Origin: JBAZUK01 sp041661445
Lineage (GTDB): Bacteria > Chlamydiota > Chlamydiia > Chlamydiales > SM23-39
Assembly: GCA_041661445.1 (NCBI GenBank)
Contig: JBAZUK010000001.1
Location: 372,001 to 436,000 of the forward strand
Direction of reading: 5' to 3'
DNA: 64,000 bases
Numbering within the stretch: the first letter of the stretch is position 1; each line of letters starts with the position of its first letter. This document shows, in pieces, positions 44,217 through 53,042 of this stretch. Made by a program: the position numbers and the translations under genes. The notes under the pieces were generated by a model. The model was not told where the DNA came from, ran no database searches, and worked only from the letters and a program-made list of their open reading frames with translations.

Positions 44217-45113
44217 ATGGAAAATGAAATTATTAACAGAAGTTTTGGAACACATGATGGGTCTTTTCATGCTGATGAAGTAACTGCTTGCGCTTTACTA
44301 TTGTTATATAATTTGATTGATAAAGATAAGATATATCGAACAAGAGATATGGATTTGTTGAATAGATGCCAATATGTTTGCGATGTTGGAGGAATCTACG
44401 ATCCTAAAATAAAAAGATTTGATCATCATCAGAAAGAATACACAGGTGAATTATCGTCTGCAGGCATGGTCCTTAATTATTTGAAAAACCAGGGCATGAT
44501 GGAAGTAAGTTTATATGAACATCTAAATAATACGTTAGTCAGATATATCGATGCCCATGATATCGGGAAATCCGAAGGAAAAAATTATTCCTTTTCGCAT
44601 GTCATAGCAAATTTTCTTCCTATAGACTATAACGCTTCGATCAAAGAAAAGAACGAATCTTTTTTTCAGGCAGTAGATTTTACTTACCTGCATCTGAAAA
44701 GAATGGAAGAAAGATTTTATTACTCTAGAAAATGCATGGATAGAGTAAAAAAAGCTATGGAGTCAAAAGATAAATATTTGATTTTTGATGAATCGATACC
44801 ATGGATAGAATCGTTTTTTGAATTAGGAGGAGAATCTCATCCCGCTTTGTTTGTTGTGATGCCTTCGCAATCCCATTGGAAATTAAGAGGAATTCCTCCG
44901 GATTCGGCAAATCGGATGAAAGTAAGACTTCCTTTGCCTTTTGAATGGGCAGGACTTCATGCCGATGATTTAAAAAAAGTTTCTAATATCGAAGGTGCAA
45001 TTTTCTGCCATAAAGGAAGATTTATTTCTATTTGGAAGACTAAGGAAGATGCGATGAAAGCATTAAAATATGTTTTAAAAAAAGCAGGAGTTGAGCATGG
45101 AAACAATATTTGA
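44217..45113 (+). CDS. MYG1/UPF0160 metal-dependent hydrolase-like protein
   Basis: 298 residues starting at ATG with a good AGGTGAG site. Family signature SFGTHDGSFHADEVTACALL near the N-terminus, then DVGGIYDPKIKRFDHHQKEY with the DHH motif, SSAGMVLNYL, and YIDAHDIGKSEG. These match the MYG1 family, DHH-type phosphoesterase-like 3'-5' RNA exonucleases in eukaryotic mitochondria and nucleoli. In bacteria the role is not established. The stop overlaps the HIT gene, and the trio MYG1-HIT-HEAT repeats the chlamydial CT386-CT385-CT384 order as I recall it. Confidence 0.9.
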   Translation: MENEIINRSFGTHDGSFHADEVTACALLLLYNLIDKDKIYRTRDMDLLNRCQYVCDVGGIYDPKIKRFDHHQKEYTGELSSAGMVLNYLKNQGMMEVSLYEHLNNTLVRYIDAHDIGKSEGKNYSFSHVIANFLPIDYNASIKEKNESFFQAVDFTYLHLKRMEERFYYSRKCMDRVKKAMESKDKYLIFDESIPWIESFFELGGESHPALFVVMPSQSHWKLRGIPPDSANRMKVRLPLPFEWAGLHADDLKKVSNIEGAIFCHKGRFISIWKTKEDAMKALKYVLKKAGVEHGNNI

Positions 45114-45432
45114 AAAAATAATCGCTAGGAAACTTCCTGCAACTATAGTTTATGAAGATGATAATGTTATTGCCATTAATGATATACATCCCGCAGCGCC
45201 TGTACATATTCTTATTGTCTCAAAAAAAGTTATTCCTTCTATTCAAGAATTGAAAAGCGAGGATTTAGGGATAGTAAATAAAATGATCCAGGTTGCTCAA
45301 AAAATTGCGAAAGATAAAAAAATTGAAAAGGGTTATCGTCTATTAACCAATGTTGGAACCCCGGCAGGCCAAACAATTTTTCATCTGCACTTTCATCTTA
45401 TAGGCGGAAGAGATCTGCGGGATCTAGGATAA
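45097..45432 (+). CDS. HIT-family nucleotide hydrolase (HinT-like)
   Basis: 111 residues from the ATG at 45097 (AGGAG six bases upstream; a TTG six bases earlier was rejected). The C-terminal motif HLHFHLI (H-x-H-x-H) with DIHPAAPVHILIVSKK at the N-terminal strand identifies the HinT/YcfF group, which hydrolyses purine nucleotide phosphoramidates and AMP-lysine. Cytosolic homodimer. It overlaps the MYG1-like gene by 17 bases. Confidence 0.94.
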   Translation: METIFEKIIARKLPATIVYEDDNVIAINDIHPAAPVHILIVSKKVIPSIQELKSEDLGIVNKMIQVAQKIAKDKKIEKGYRLLTNVGTPAGQTIFHLHFHLIGGRDLRDLG

Positions 45433-45551
45433 TTTTAAAACGAAAAGTCTTTTCCTTTTGCAGATCGAACAAAATCTATTTGATAAAATAAAAAAAACTC
45501 TTTGATGATAGAATCATAATAAGATATATTGAAAATCAAAGGTATGGGCTT

Positions 45552-47273
45552 ATGAGAATTTGTTTTTTTATATCTATCATGTTACTGAGTTTTTCAATCT
45601 TTTCAAATGAAAGTTCTCTCTTGGAAACCATCAATTCACATATTATTATTGAGGATTACGAAACTGCTTTAAAAGAAGCTAAAAATGCTTGTGAGAAGTA
45701 TAAAAGTTCTCTGAAATTAAAACTTAAATATATCGAATGTCTGGCTTTAAATGATTTTGAAATGGATGCAATTAAAGAGATTAAAAATGTTACAGATAAG
45801 GATAATCAGTTTTATGAGACTTTAGAGAACTTGAGCTGGTCGATATTATCTAAGGCAAGCGATTCGTTAGGATATACAACAAGGCTTACAGCATTAATTG
45901 GAGTGCATCTGACTCAAGATGTTAGGGCTGTTAATATTTTGAATAAGCATTTGCTGGACAGTAATGCGATAATTAGATCGGTTGTCCTGCAGCTTTCAAG
46001 TTCTTATTTAGACAAACCTCTTAGAGATACTGTAAAAAAACTCTTTAATGAAGAAAAAATTTGGCTGGTAAAATTAGAGGTTATCAAAGCTATCGGAAAA
46101 ATGAAAATTTATGAAAAAGTCGAAAACTTAAAAGATATTATCGGTTCTGAAAAAACAACTTTTGAAGAAAAAGAAATGGCAACAGCCTCTTTAGTTAATT
46201 TAACAGAAAACATAGATCTGAAAGAAATCCAGATTCTAGCGAAAAGTTCTAAAGCTGGTCTAAGAAAGCTGGCTTGCGATCTTGTAATATATTTTAATGT
46301 TTCAGATGCAATGCAATTAATAATAGATTTGGCTAAAGATCCAATAACAGATGTCAGGATATCAGCATTAAATGCCATATCGCTTAATTTTTTAAATAGC
46401 ATAGAAGAGAAAAACTTAAAAAATATATTGCAAAAAGCAGCTGAAGATTCAAATCCTTGTGTTGCTATAACAGCAGGTTATATTGCTGCATTAAAAAATT
46501 TTGGCTTTGGCGAATCTATATTAAAAAAACATATTTACAGTAATGATCTCGAAAATGCCAGATTTGCTGCTTGCGTCCTGTCTCATCTTCCAGATAGATG
46601 TAATAACTTAAAGAAACAGATATTATCAAAGCATAAGGATTTATATGTTAAGGCAAATTTAGCCTTAGGTCTGATTGCTGAAAGAAAATTGTTGAAAGAA
46701 TCAACTGAGGTTCTTTTTGGATTTTTAAATTTAGAAAAAGATAAAATAATGTGGGAAGAGAAAAAAAATCCGTTATTTCAAGTGCTTTTTCCAAGCTATA
46801 TACGTCATTTAGATCAGATTCCTAGATATCCCGAAGCTATAGATCAGATGACAAGACTCCATATTTTATCACTTCTTGCGATTGTTGATGATAAAAAAGC
46901 ATGTGATGGGATTAAGAATTTTTTGAAACAAAAAGGATGGGGGATAACAGGATTTGCTTCAGCCACCCTCCTAAAAGAAGGCGATGAGGATTCATTAAAT
47001 ATTGTTAAGCAGCTTTTAAATGAAGAAGATCAAGATGTAAAAGTTCAGGCGGCATTAGTACTGGCTCTTCTCGGCAGAGAAGAGAGTGTAATAACAACTT
47101 TAGAAGAAGCTTATTATAAAGCGGATTATAATATGAAGGTTCAAATTCTAGAAGCTGTAGGCCATATCGGTAGTAAGAAATCCATTGGTTTTTTAGTAAA
47201 TATATTAGATGAGCCTTATCAGAATTTGAGGGCAGTTGCTGCTTCTTCAATAATAAGATGTATTAATAGTTAA
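45552..47273 (+). CDS. Exported HEAT-repeat protein
   Basis: 573 residues with a signal peptide (MRICFFISIMLLSFSIFSNE). After a short TPR-like helical start (LLETINSHIIIEDYETALKE), residues about 100-570 are HEAT/PBS-lyase-like repeats, pairs of helices about 30 residues apart, with repeated patterns VRAVNILNKHLLD, VQAALVLALLGREES and MKVQILEAVGHIGSKKSIGF. Such proteins scaffold other envelope proteins. It is the last gene of the MYG1-HIT-HEAT set and is convergent with the next gene. Conserved chlamydial envelope protein of unknown role. Confidence 0.75.
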   Translation: MRICFFISIMLLSFSIFSNESSLLETINSHIIIEDYETALKEAKNACEKYKSSLKLKLKYIECLALNDFEMDAIKEIKNVTDKDNQFYETLENLSWSILSKASDSLGYTTRLTALIGVHLTQDVRAVNILNKHLLDSNAIIRSVVLQLSSSYLDKPLRDTVKKLFNEEKIWLVKLEVIKAIGKMKIYEKVENLKDIIGSEKTTFEEKEMATASLVNLTENIDLKEIQILAKSSKAGLRKLACDLVIYFNVSDAMQLIIDLAKDPITDVRISALNAISLNFLNSIEEKNLKNILQKAAEDSNPCVAITAGYIAALKNFGFGESILKKHIYSNDLENARFAACVLSHLPDRCNNLKKQILSKHKDLYVKANLALGLIAERKLLKESTEVLFGFLNLEKDKIMWEEKKNPLFQVLFPSYIRHLDQIPRYPEAIDQMTRLHILSLLAIVDDKKACDGIKNFLKQKGWGITGFASATLLKEGDEDSLNIVKQLLNEEDQDVKVQAALVLALLGREESVITTLEEAYYKADYNMKVQILEAVGHIGSKKSIGFLVNILDEPYQNLRAVAASSIIRCINS

Positions 47274-47398
47274 TAAAAGAATTTCTTTATCCCAGGTTAA
47301 TTCAGGAATAATCTTTTTCACTATACAGTAAAATTTTGGAAGTTGGGTGGATTAAAAAAAAATAAATTAAAGTAAATAACGGAAATCTACAATTTATT

Positions 47399-48190
47399 TT
47401 AAAAATTAAAAATTAATTTTGAAATGTCGGAAATCGAGTTGTCATCGACTTCTCTAAAAGACAAGCCTGATTTTTTTCGTTCCTGTTTAATTTGATCATT
47501 AAAAACAAAATAGTAATCCTGGCCGCTTAAGATAGAGGCCATGCGTTTGGAAAAGGATAAAGTGAAAGCTTTTCCGATATCACCGAGCCTTTTATTGCCA
47601 TAAGGATTAGAAATTACATAAAAAAGTTCAGCTGCTTTTAGCTTTGCTTTTAAAACTTCTTTTTCATAAATGTTATGAGCTGTTTTTTGGAGCTTATGTT
47701 TAAGGTTGATGTCATCGGTGTTAGTTTGATTGATTTCTTGAGCTTCTCTATAAAATTTTTTTTGGGATTCAATCCTAACTTTAAAATGTGCGATTGCATT
47801 TAATGATAGTTTGACTTCCATTGGTCTGCATTTGAATTCAGTTAAGAATTTTTTAATATTTTCAACAGGCTGCTGATTAAGAACTTGAATTTCATTAATA
47901 ACTTTTTGATAAAACGATGCGGTTATTAAGCAGTTTTGCTGTCTAAAATAAAATTTTGAATAAGTGAATCCAAAAATAGGAATAATTATTGCTGAAAGAA
48001 ATTGAAAAAGACCTAATGATGTTACTGAAGAACCGAAAAAATATGCCAGATACACTGAAAATATACAGATAGCCACTATATTTATTAGACAAGCCATTTT
48101 GTAAATTCTAGCCTTAAATTTGTTAGATGAATAAATTTTAGTAGGATCCTCTAAAAGAATTGGATGCAAATTAATTTTTTGAACGGTCAT
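47399..48190 (-). CDS. Membrane protein of unknown function
   Basis: 263 residues: N-terminal cytosolic tail, a hydrophobic pair (ACLINIVAICIFSVYLAYFF and LGLFQFLSAIIIPIFGFTYS, residues about 32-78), then a long helical cytosolic part with basic stretches (RVESQKKFYREAQEINQ; KAKLKAAELFYVISNPYGNK). The bilobed hydrophobic hairpin with flanking cytosolic coils is again the inclusion-membrane-protein shape, but no signal proves it. Divergent from infA with a 160-base spacer. Confidence 0.55.
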   Translation of the reverse strand: MTVQKINLHPILLEDPTKIYSSNKFKARIYKMACLINIVAICIFSVYLAYFFGSSVTSLGLFQFLSAIIIPIFGFTYSKFYFRQQNCLITASFYQKVINEIQVLNQQPVENIKKFLTEFKCRPMEVKLSLNAIAHFKVRIESQKKFYREAQEINQTNTDDINLKHKLQKTAHNIYEKEVLKAKLKAAELFYVISNPYGNKRLGDIGKAFTLSFSKRMASILSGQDYYFVFNDQIKQERKKSGLSFREVDDNSISDISKLIFNF

Positions 48191-48291
48191 TTTTTTTTAC
48201 CTTTTTCGAGCAGAATTATAAAAACTTTGAAATTATAAATTTTTTTGAGCTTTTAAAACCAATTAAAAAAAAGATTTTTTGCATCAAGTTA

Positions 48292-48323
48292 TTGACATTA
48301 AAGATAAAAAGGTGTTTTACTAT
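48292..48323 (+). promoter_or_regulatory. Candidate promoter of infA and the ribosomal block
   Basis: TTGACA at 48292-48297 is a perfect -35 hexamer; TACTAT at 48318-48323 is the best -10 but the spacing of 20 is longer than usual, so a different pair may be used. It lies 28 bases before infA. It could drive infA and then the tRNA-Thr-tuf genes, but other promoters inside 48570-48766 are likely. Confidence 0.35.
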
Positions 48324-48350
48324 ATATCAATTATATTTATATCTTGAAAG

Positions 48351-48569
48351 ATGACTAAAGAAGAAACAATAAAAATAGATGGAACTGTTGAAGAACTACT
48401 TCCGAACATGAGTTTTAGGGTGGTTTTGGAAAATGGTATGACTGTTTTTGCGCATTTATGTGGAAAAATGAGAATGAGAAATATCAGGGTATATGTTGGA
48501 GATAAAGTTACAGTAGAAATGTCGCCTTATGACTTGAGTAAAGCTAGAATTGTTTATCGTCACAAATAA
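48351..48569 (+). CDS. infA: Translation initiation factor IF-1
   Basis: 72 residues, an S1/OB-fold protein with the usual IF-1 sequence GTVEELLPNMSFRVVLENG and RNIRVYVGDKVTVEMSPYDL. It binds the A site of the 30S subunit and helps select the initiator tRNA. It leads the cluster before tRNA-Thr and tuf. The ribosome-binding site is weak (GAAAG). Confidence 0.97.
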   Translation: MTKEETIKIDGTVEELLPNMSFRVVLENGMTVFAHLCGKMRMRNIRVYVGDKVTVEMSPYDLSKARIVYRHK

Positions 48570-48641
48570 TTTATTGATTTTATTGTTATAACTTACTAAA
48601 CTTATGTGTTTTTAAAGTTTAAAAATGTTTTTTTTCGAGAA

Positions 48642-48713
48642 GCCCAGATAGCTCAGTGGTAGAGCACTTGCATGGTAAGCAAGCGGCCGTAGGTTCAATT
48701 CCTATTCTGGGCA
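48642..48713 (+). tRNA. tRNA-Thr (anticodon GGT)
   Basis: Acceptor GCCCAGA/TCTGGGC, D-arm AGCTCAGTGGTAGAGC, anticodon stem CTTGC/GCAAG with loop ATGGTAA (anticodon GGT at 48674-48676), T-arm with TTCAATT and discriminator A. No CCA encoded. It lies directly before tuf, as in other chlamydiae. Confidence 0.97.
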
Positions 48714-48766
48714 AAAGGGTAAAAAAACGATATTAAAATTACTGCAGCCTATGGAGGAAAATTAAG

Positions 48767-49951
48767 ATGGCAAAAGAAGCTTTTAAAAGATCAAAACCAC
48801 ACGTAAATATTGGAACAATTGGGCACGTCGATCACGGCAAGACCACACTTACTGCAGCTATTACTAAAGTATTAGCTGAAGCAGGCGGAGCGAAATATAG
48901 AGATTATGCATCAATTGACAATACTCCCGAAGAAAAAGCGCGTGGAATTACAATCAATTCAACTCACGTAGAATACGAAACAGATAAAAGACACTATGCT
49001 CACGTTGACTGCCCGGGTCACGCTGACTATGTTAAAAACATGATTACAGGTGCTGCTCAGATGGACGGCGCTATTCTGGTCGTCGCTGCAACTGACGGAC
49101 CTATGCCTCAAACTAAAGAACACATTCTATTGGCTCGTCAGGTAGGGGTGCCATCTATTGTTGTTTTCTTAAACAAAATGGATCAGATTGGAAAAGGCGA
49201 TGAAGAACTTGTTGAATTAGTCGAAATGGAATTGCATGAACTTTTATCTTCTAAAGGTTATAATGATGTTCCGATTATTAGAGGTTCTGCATTAAAAGCT
49301 CTTGAAGGAGATCCTCAATATGTTCAATCAATAAAAGAATTGATTAAAGCTATTGATGAAAAAATTCCTGAGCCAGTTAGAGAAATTGACAAACCTTTCT
49401 TAATGCCGATTGAAGACGTGTTCTCTATTTCAGGAAGAGGAACTGTAGTTACAGGAAGAGTTGAAAGAGGAATTATCAGAATAAACGACAAACTTCAGTT
49501 AGTTGGTTTAAGAGAAACAAGAGAAACAGTTGCAACTGGTCTTGAAATGTTCAATAAATTATTAGAAGAAGCTAGAGCCGGAGAAAACGTTGGAGTTTTA
49601 TTAAGAAGCATCGATAAAAAAGATGTTGAAAGAGGAATGGTTTTAGCTGCTCCTGGAACATGTACTCCGCATAAAAAATTCAAAGGCGCTATTTACGTTT
49701 TAACAAAAGAAGAAGGTGGAAGACATAAACCTTTCTTTACAGGTTATCGTCCGCAGTTTTTCTTTAGAACAACTGATGTAACAGGTTCGGTTACACTTCC
49801 TGAGGGCACTGAAATGGTTATGCCAGGGGATAATGTTGAAATTCAAGCAGAATTATTGAGTCCTGTTGCGATGGAAGAAGGTATGCGTTTTGCTATCCGT
49901 GAGGGTGGAAGAACAATTGGAGCTGGAACTGTATCAAAGATAATTGAATAA
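48767..49951 (+). CDS. tuf: Elongation factor Tu
   Basis: 394 residues. The GTPase motifs are GHVDHGKT (19-26), DCPGHADY, NKMD and SAL/GSALK, followed by beta-barrel domains 2 and 3. It delivers aminoacyl-tRNA to the ribosome. GGAGG lies nine bases before the ATG. The only EF-Tu gene in the window; codon use is more C/G-ending than in the neighbours, as expected of a highly expressed gene. Confidence 0.99.
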   Translation: MAKEAFKRSKPHVNIGTIGHVDHGKTTLTAAITKVLAEAGGAKYRDYASIDNTPEEKARGITINSTHVEYETDKRHYAHVDCPGHADYVKNMITGAAQMDGAILVVAATDGPMPQTKEHILLARQVGVPSIVVFLNKMDQIGKGDEELVELVEMELHELLSSKGYNDVPIIRGSALKALEGDPQYVQSIKELIKAIDEKIPEPVREIDKPFLMPIEDVFSISGRGTVVTGRVERGIIRINDKLQLVGLRETRETVATGLEMFNKLLEEARAGENVGVLLRSIDKKDVERGMVLAAPGTCTPHKKFKGAIYVLTKEEGGRHKPFFTGYRPQFFFRTTDVTGSVTLPEGTEMVMPGDNVEIQAELLSPVAMEEGMRFAIREGGRTIGAGTVSKIIE

Positions 49952-49971
49952 GGTGATTTAACGTCGCTCTG

Positions 49972-50044
49972 GGGTGTGTAGCTTAGCTGGTAGAGCGGCG
50001 GCCTCCAAAGCCGCAGGTCGGGGGTTCGATCCCCTCCGCACTCG
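49972..50044 (+). tRNA. tRNA-Trp (anticodon CCA)
   Basis: Acceptor GGGTGTG/CGCACTC, D-arm GCTTAGCTGGTAGAGC, anticodon stem GCGGC/GCCGC with loop CTCCAAA (CCA at 50005-50007), T-stem GGGGG/CCCTC with loop TTCGATC, discriminator G. It lies between tuf and secE, the standard chlamydial and general bacterial location. Confidence 0.97.
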
Positions 50045-50073
50045 ATTATATGTTTTGAAAATGAAGGAAAAAA

Positions 50074-50307
50074 ATGGTTGTTAATCCAAACATTAGTAAT
50101 ACAGGCTCAAAGAAAAAAAATAATTTTTTTAGAGATGTTCAGTCTGAATTAAAAAAAATTACTTGGACAACAAAGCAAGAATTGGTTGCTTGTACTAAAA
50201 TTGTTCTTGGAGCGACGGTTGTTTTTTCTTTTGTAATATATGCAGCTGATTTGTTTGTCAGAAATGCATTAAGTTTAATTAATTTAATTTTTCGTTGGAT
50301 AGCTTAA
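50074..50307 (+). CDS. secE: Protein translocase subunit SecE
   Basis: 77 residues: an amphipathic helix (FFRDVQSELKKITWTTKQEL) with the conserved W-T-T motif and one membrane helix (IVLGATVVFSFVIYAADLFV). The short single-spanning form is usual outside Gammaproteobacteria. It clamps SecY in the inner membrane. AGGA lies five bases before the ATG, and the stop abuts the nusG start. Confidence 0.96.
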   Translation: MVVNPNISNTGSKKKNNFFRDVQSELKKITWTTKQELVACTKIVLGATVVFSFVIYAADLFVRNALSLINLIFRWIA

Positions 50308-50850
50308 ATGAAATGGTATGTTCTTCAGGTTTTTTCAGGGCATGAAAAAAAAGTAAAAAAAGCAATTGAAGATAATTTAAAATCTACTGGAATGCAAGAA
50401 TTTATAAGTGAAGTTTTGATTCCAACTGAAAATGTACAGGAAGTTAAAAAGGGACAGCATAAAATTTCCGAAAAGAAATTATGGCCTGGGTACATTTTAA
50501 TAAAAATGAATTTGACAGACGAGTCCTGGGCATATGTTAAAAACCAGGCAAGCGTGTTAGATTTCTTGGGCGGAGATAAGCCTAGTTCATTAACAGATAC
50601 TGAAGTTCAGGAAATTTTATTAGAGCTTGAAGAAAAGAAAAAAGGCGTTGTTCAGAAACATAAGTTTGAAGTTGGTGACAACGTTAAAATTACTGAAGGT
50701 GTATTTGTTAACTTCATAGGAACAGTTGTTGAAGTAAATCATGAAAAAGGAAAACTAAGCGTACTAGTTTCGATTTTTGGACGAGATACGCGAGTAGATG
50801 ATTTAGAGTTTTGGCAAGTTGAACATGTGCCTCAAGATGAAAAAAAATAA
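50308..50850 (+). CDS. nusG: Transcription termination/antitermination factor NusG
   Basis: 180 residues: NGN domain with WYVLQVFSGHEKKVKKAIED and LWPGYILIKM, then a KOW domain (VGDNVKITEGVFVNFIGTVV). It binds RNA polymerase and links it to Rho or to the ribosome. It starts immediately after the secE stop, so the two genes are probably coupled. Confidence 0.98.
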   Translation: MKWYVLQVFSGHEKKVKKAIEDNLKSTGMQEFISEVLIPTENVQEVKKGQHKISEKKLWPGYILIKMNLTDESWAYVKNQASVLDFLGGDKPSSLTDTEVQEILLELEEKKKGVVQKHKFEVGDNVKITEGVFVNFIGTVVEVNHEKGKLSVLVSIFGRDTRVDDLEFWQVEHVPQDEKK

Positions 50851-50862
50851 TAAGAGGATATA

Positions 50863-51291
50863 ATGGCAAAGAAAAAAGTTGTTAAGATAATAAAGTTGCA
50901 AATAGAAGCTGGAAAAGCGAATCCAGGACCACCAATAGGACCTGCTCTTGGTTCAGCTGGTCTAAATATTATGTCTTTTTGTAAAGATTTCAATGCAAGA
51001 ACGCAAAAAATGACAGGGGATGTTTTACCTGTAATTATTGAAGTGTATCAGGACAGAACTTTTTCTTTTACTACATTACAGCCCCCAGTATCAAAATTGA
51101 TAATGCAGGAATTGAAAATAGAATCAGGATCAAAATTGCCTAATAGAGATAAAGTTGGAAAACTAAACCGAGCTCAAATAAAAAACATTGTATTAAGAAA
51201 AAAACCTGATATGAGAGCAGGAAGTGATGAAGCTGCAGAGCGGATGGTTGAAGGTACTGCTAGATCAATGGGAGTAGAAGTAGAAGGATAA
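50863..51291 (+). CDS. rplK: Ribosomal protein L11
   Basis: 142 residues with the L11 pattern IKLQIEAGKANPGPPIGPAL, GSAGLNIMSFCKDFNART and the C-terminal RNA-binding domain. It forms the GTPase-associated centre with 23S rRNA and is the thiopeptide target region, of note given the TipAS regulator at 15528. Good AGAGG site. Confidence 0.98.
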   Translation: MAKKKVVKIIKLQIEAGKANPGPPIGPALGSAGLNIMSFCKDFNARTQKMTGDVLPVIIEVYQDRTFSFTTLQPPVSKLIMQELKIESGSKLPNRDKVGKLNRAQIKNIVLRKKPDMRAGSDEAAERMVEGTARSMGVEVEG

Positions 51292-51295
51292 AGAT

Positions 51296-51994
51296 ATGAA
51301 AAAAACAAAAAGATCAAAAAAAATTTCAGAAATTGTAGAGACTTTAGATAAAGTTTATACAATAGAACAAGCTATAGAATATTTACAAAAATGTCCAAAG
51401 CCAAAGTTTGATGAATCTTTAGAAATTTCATTGAAATTGGGAATTGATCCTAAGAAATCTGACCAGCAAGTTAGAGGTACTGTTTCTTTACCTTTTGGTT
51501 CAGGTCGATCTGTTAAGGTTTTAGTTTTTGCAAAAGCAGAAAAAGCAAAAGAAGCTTTAGAGGCGGGAGCAGATTATGCCGGGGCTGATGAATATGTTGA
51601 AAAAGTAAAAAATGGCTGGATGGAGTTTAACGCTGTTATTTCAACTCCGGATATGATGAGAGAAGTTGGAAAATTAGGTAAAATTTTAGGTCCGAGATCA
51701 TTGATGCCGACTCCAAAGGCCGGAAACGTAACAGCCGATGTTGCAAAAGCAGTAAAAGAGATCAAGGCCGGAAAGGTTGAATTTAAAATAGATAAGAATG
51801 GTGTTATTAATACAATTTTTGGTAAAATTTCTTTTGATCCAAAGAATTTAATCGAAAATTTAAGAATATTACTATCTGCAATAACAAAAGCAAAACCATC
51901 TTCAAGTAAAGGAAATTATTTTAAAAGCTTAGTTATATCATCGACAATGGGACCTGGAATAAGAATTGATTTACAAACATTAAGTATTAGTTAA
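51296..51994 (+). CDS. rplA: Ribosomal protein L1
   Basis: 232 residues. Signature sequences VRGTVSLPFGSGRSVKVLVF, GPRSLMPTPKAGNVT and the terminal family segment YFKSLVISSTMGPGIRID. It forms the L1 stalk at the E site and in many bacteria represses its own operon. Four bases separate it from rplK. Confidence 0.98.
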   Translation: MKKTKRSKKISEIVETLDKVYTIEQAIEYLQKCPKPKFDESLEISLKLGIDPKKSDQQVRGTVSLPFGSGRSVKVLVFAKAEKAKEALEAGADYAGADEYVEKVKNGWMEFNAVISTPDMMREVGKLGKILGPRSLMPTPKAGNVTADVAKAVKEIKAGKVEFKIDKNGVINTIFGKISFDPKNLIENLRILLSAITKAKPSSSKGNYFKSLVISSTMGPGIRIDLQTLSIS

Positions 51995-52004
51995 AAGGTG
52001 AGAT

Positions 52005-52523
52005 ATGAGAGAAGAAAAGAAACTTCTTTTAGATGAAATTAAACAAAAAGTTGAAGCATCAAATGCTTTTTTAGTTGCTAAATATGAAAGTTTGGACTCG
52101 CAAGAAATCTACTCTTTTAGAGATGCTTTAGCAAAAAAATCATCTGAAATGGAAGTTGTTAAGAAAAGAGTTTTTTTAAAAGCTTTAGAAGAGTGTGGAT
52201 ATTCTTATAAAGTTGAAAATCTTAATGGACACATTGCTGTAATATTTATTAAAGGCGATTTAGTAGATGCTGCAAAAGTTGTCTTTGAATTTGCTGAAAC
52301 AACTAATAAACTGGATGTGATAAGCGGAGAAATAGATAGAAAATCATATAACAAAGAAGACGTATTAACATTATCGAAACTACCATCTTTGAATGTATTA
52401 AGAGCACAATTCCTAGGTTTACTAGAAGCTCCTATGGTTCAAACTGTGTCTGTTATTGATAGTCTTCTTACTAGTGTGATTTTTACATTAGAAGAAAAGA
52501 AAAAATTAGAAGAAAAAAAATAA
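52005..52523 (+). CDS. rplJ: Ribosomal protein L10
   Basis: 172 residues, N-terminal domain binding 23S rRNA (AFLVAKYESLDSQEIYSFRD) and a C-terminal helix for L7/L12 dimers (MVQTVSVIDSLLTSVIFTLE). Good AGGTGAG site. In many bacteria the L10-L12 complex represses rplJ translation. Confidence 0.97.
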   Translation: MREEKKLLLDEIKQKVEASNAFLVAKYESLDSQEIYSFRDALAKKSSEMEVVKKRVFLKALEECGYSYKVENLNGHIAVIFIKGDLVDAAKVVFEFAETTNKLDVISGEIDRKSYNKEDVLTLSKLPSLNVLRAQFLGLLEAPMVQTVSVIDSLLTSVIFTLEEKKKLEEKK

Positions 52524-52535
52524 AGGGGTAATATC

Positions 52536-52925
52536 GTGGCCACTGTAAGTATAGATCAAATAGTAGAAACATTAAGCAATCTTCCTGTGATTGAATTGGC
52601 AAAATTAAAATCTGCCTTGGAAGAAAAATGGGGTGTTAAAGCTCAAGCAGCAACTGTAGTAGCAGCGCCTGTAGCAGCTCAAGCAACAGAAGCTAAAGAA
52701 GAATCAACTGAATTCAAAGTTACTTTGGACGAAGTTCCTGCTGATAAGAAAATCGCAGTAATTAAAGTTATTAGAGAGATAACTGGACTTGGTTTAAAAG
52801 AAGCTAAAGATCTAGTTGATGCTGCTCCAAAAGTTATAAAAGAAACTGCTCCAAAATCTGAAGCTGAAGATATTGTAAAAAAATTGCAAGCAGCTGGTGG
52901 CAAAGCTACCTTAAAAGGACTTTAA
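52536..52925 (+). CDS. rplL: Ribosomal protein L7/L12
   Basis: 129 residues from a GTG start at 52536 with GGGG upstream. N-terminal dimer domain, Ala-rich hinge (AAPVAAQATEA) and C-terminal domain KIAVIKVIREITGLGLKEAK, DLVDAAPKVIKE. It forms the stalk that recruits translational GTPases. A 117-base spacer with a hairpin separates it from rpoB. Confidence 0.97.
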   Translation: MATVSIDQIVETLSNLPVIELAKLKSALEEKWGVKAQAATVVAAPVAAQATEAKEESTEFKVTLDEVPADKKIAVIKVIREITGLGLKEAKDLVDAAPKVIKETAPKSEAEDIVKKLQAAGGKATLKGL

Positions 52926-52945
52926 TACATTTTTATAAAAGTATC

Positions 52946-52975
52946 AGAGCAAAAGAAAATATTTTTTTTTGCTCT
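52946..52975 (+). other. Intergenic hairpin between rplL and rpoB
   Basis: AGAGCAAAA (52946-52954) pairs with TTTTGCTCT (52967-52975), and the pairing can extend into the A/T inner bases. No T run follows on the plus strand, so it is a partial terminator, attenuator or processing site that lowers rpoBC relative to L12, as known from other bacteria. Inference from structure and location. Confidence 0.55.
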
Positions 52976-53042
52976 ATGCCATTATTGATACAAAGCAAAA
53001 ATTGATCCTCAATTTATAATATTTTTTAAGGAGTTAAAAAAG

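Noticed and set aside
48191..48350. Riboswitch or T-box leader before infA
   Set aside because: No conserved T-box or riboswitch element seen; only a candidate promoter.
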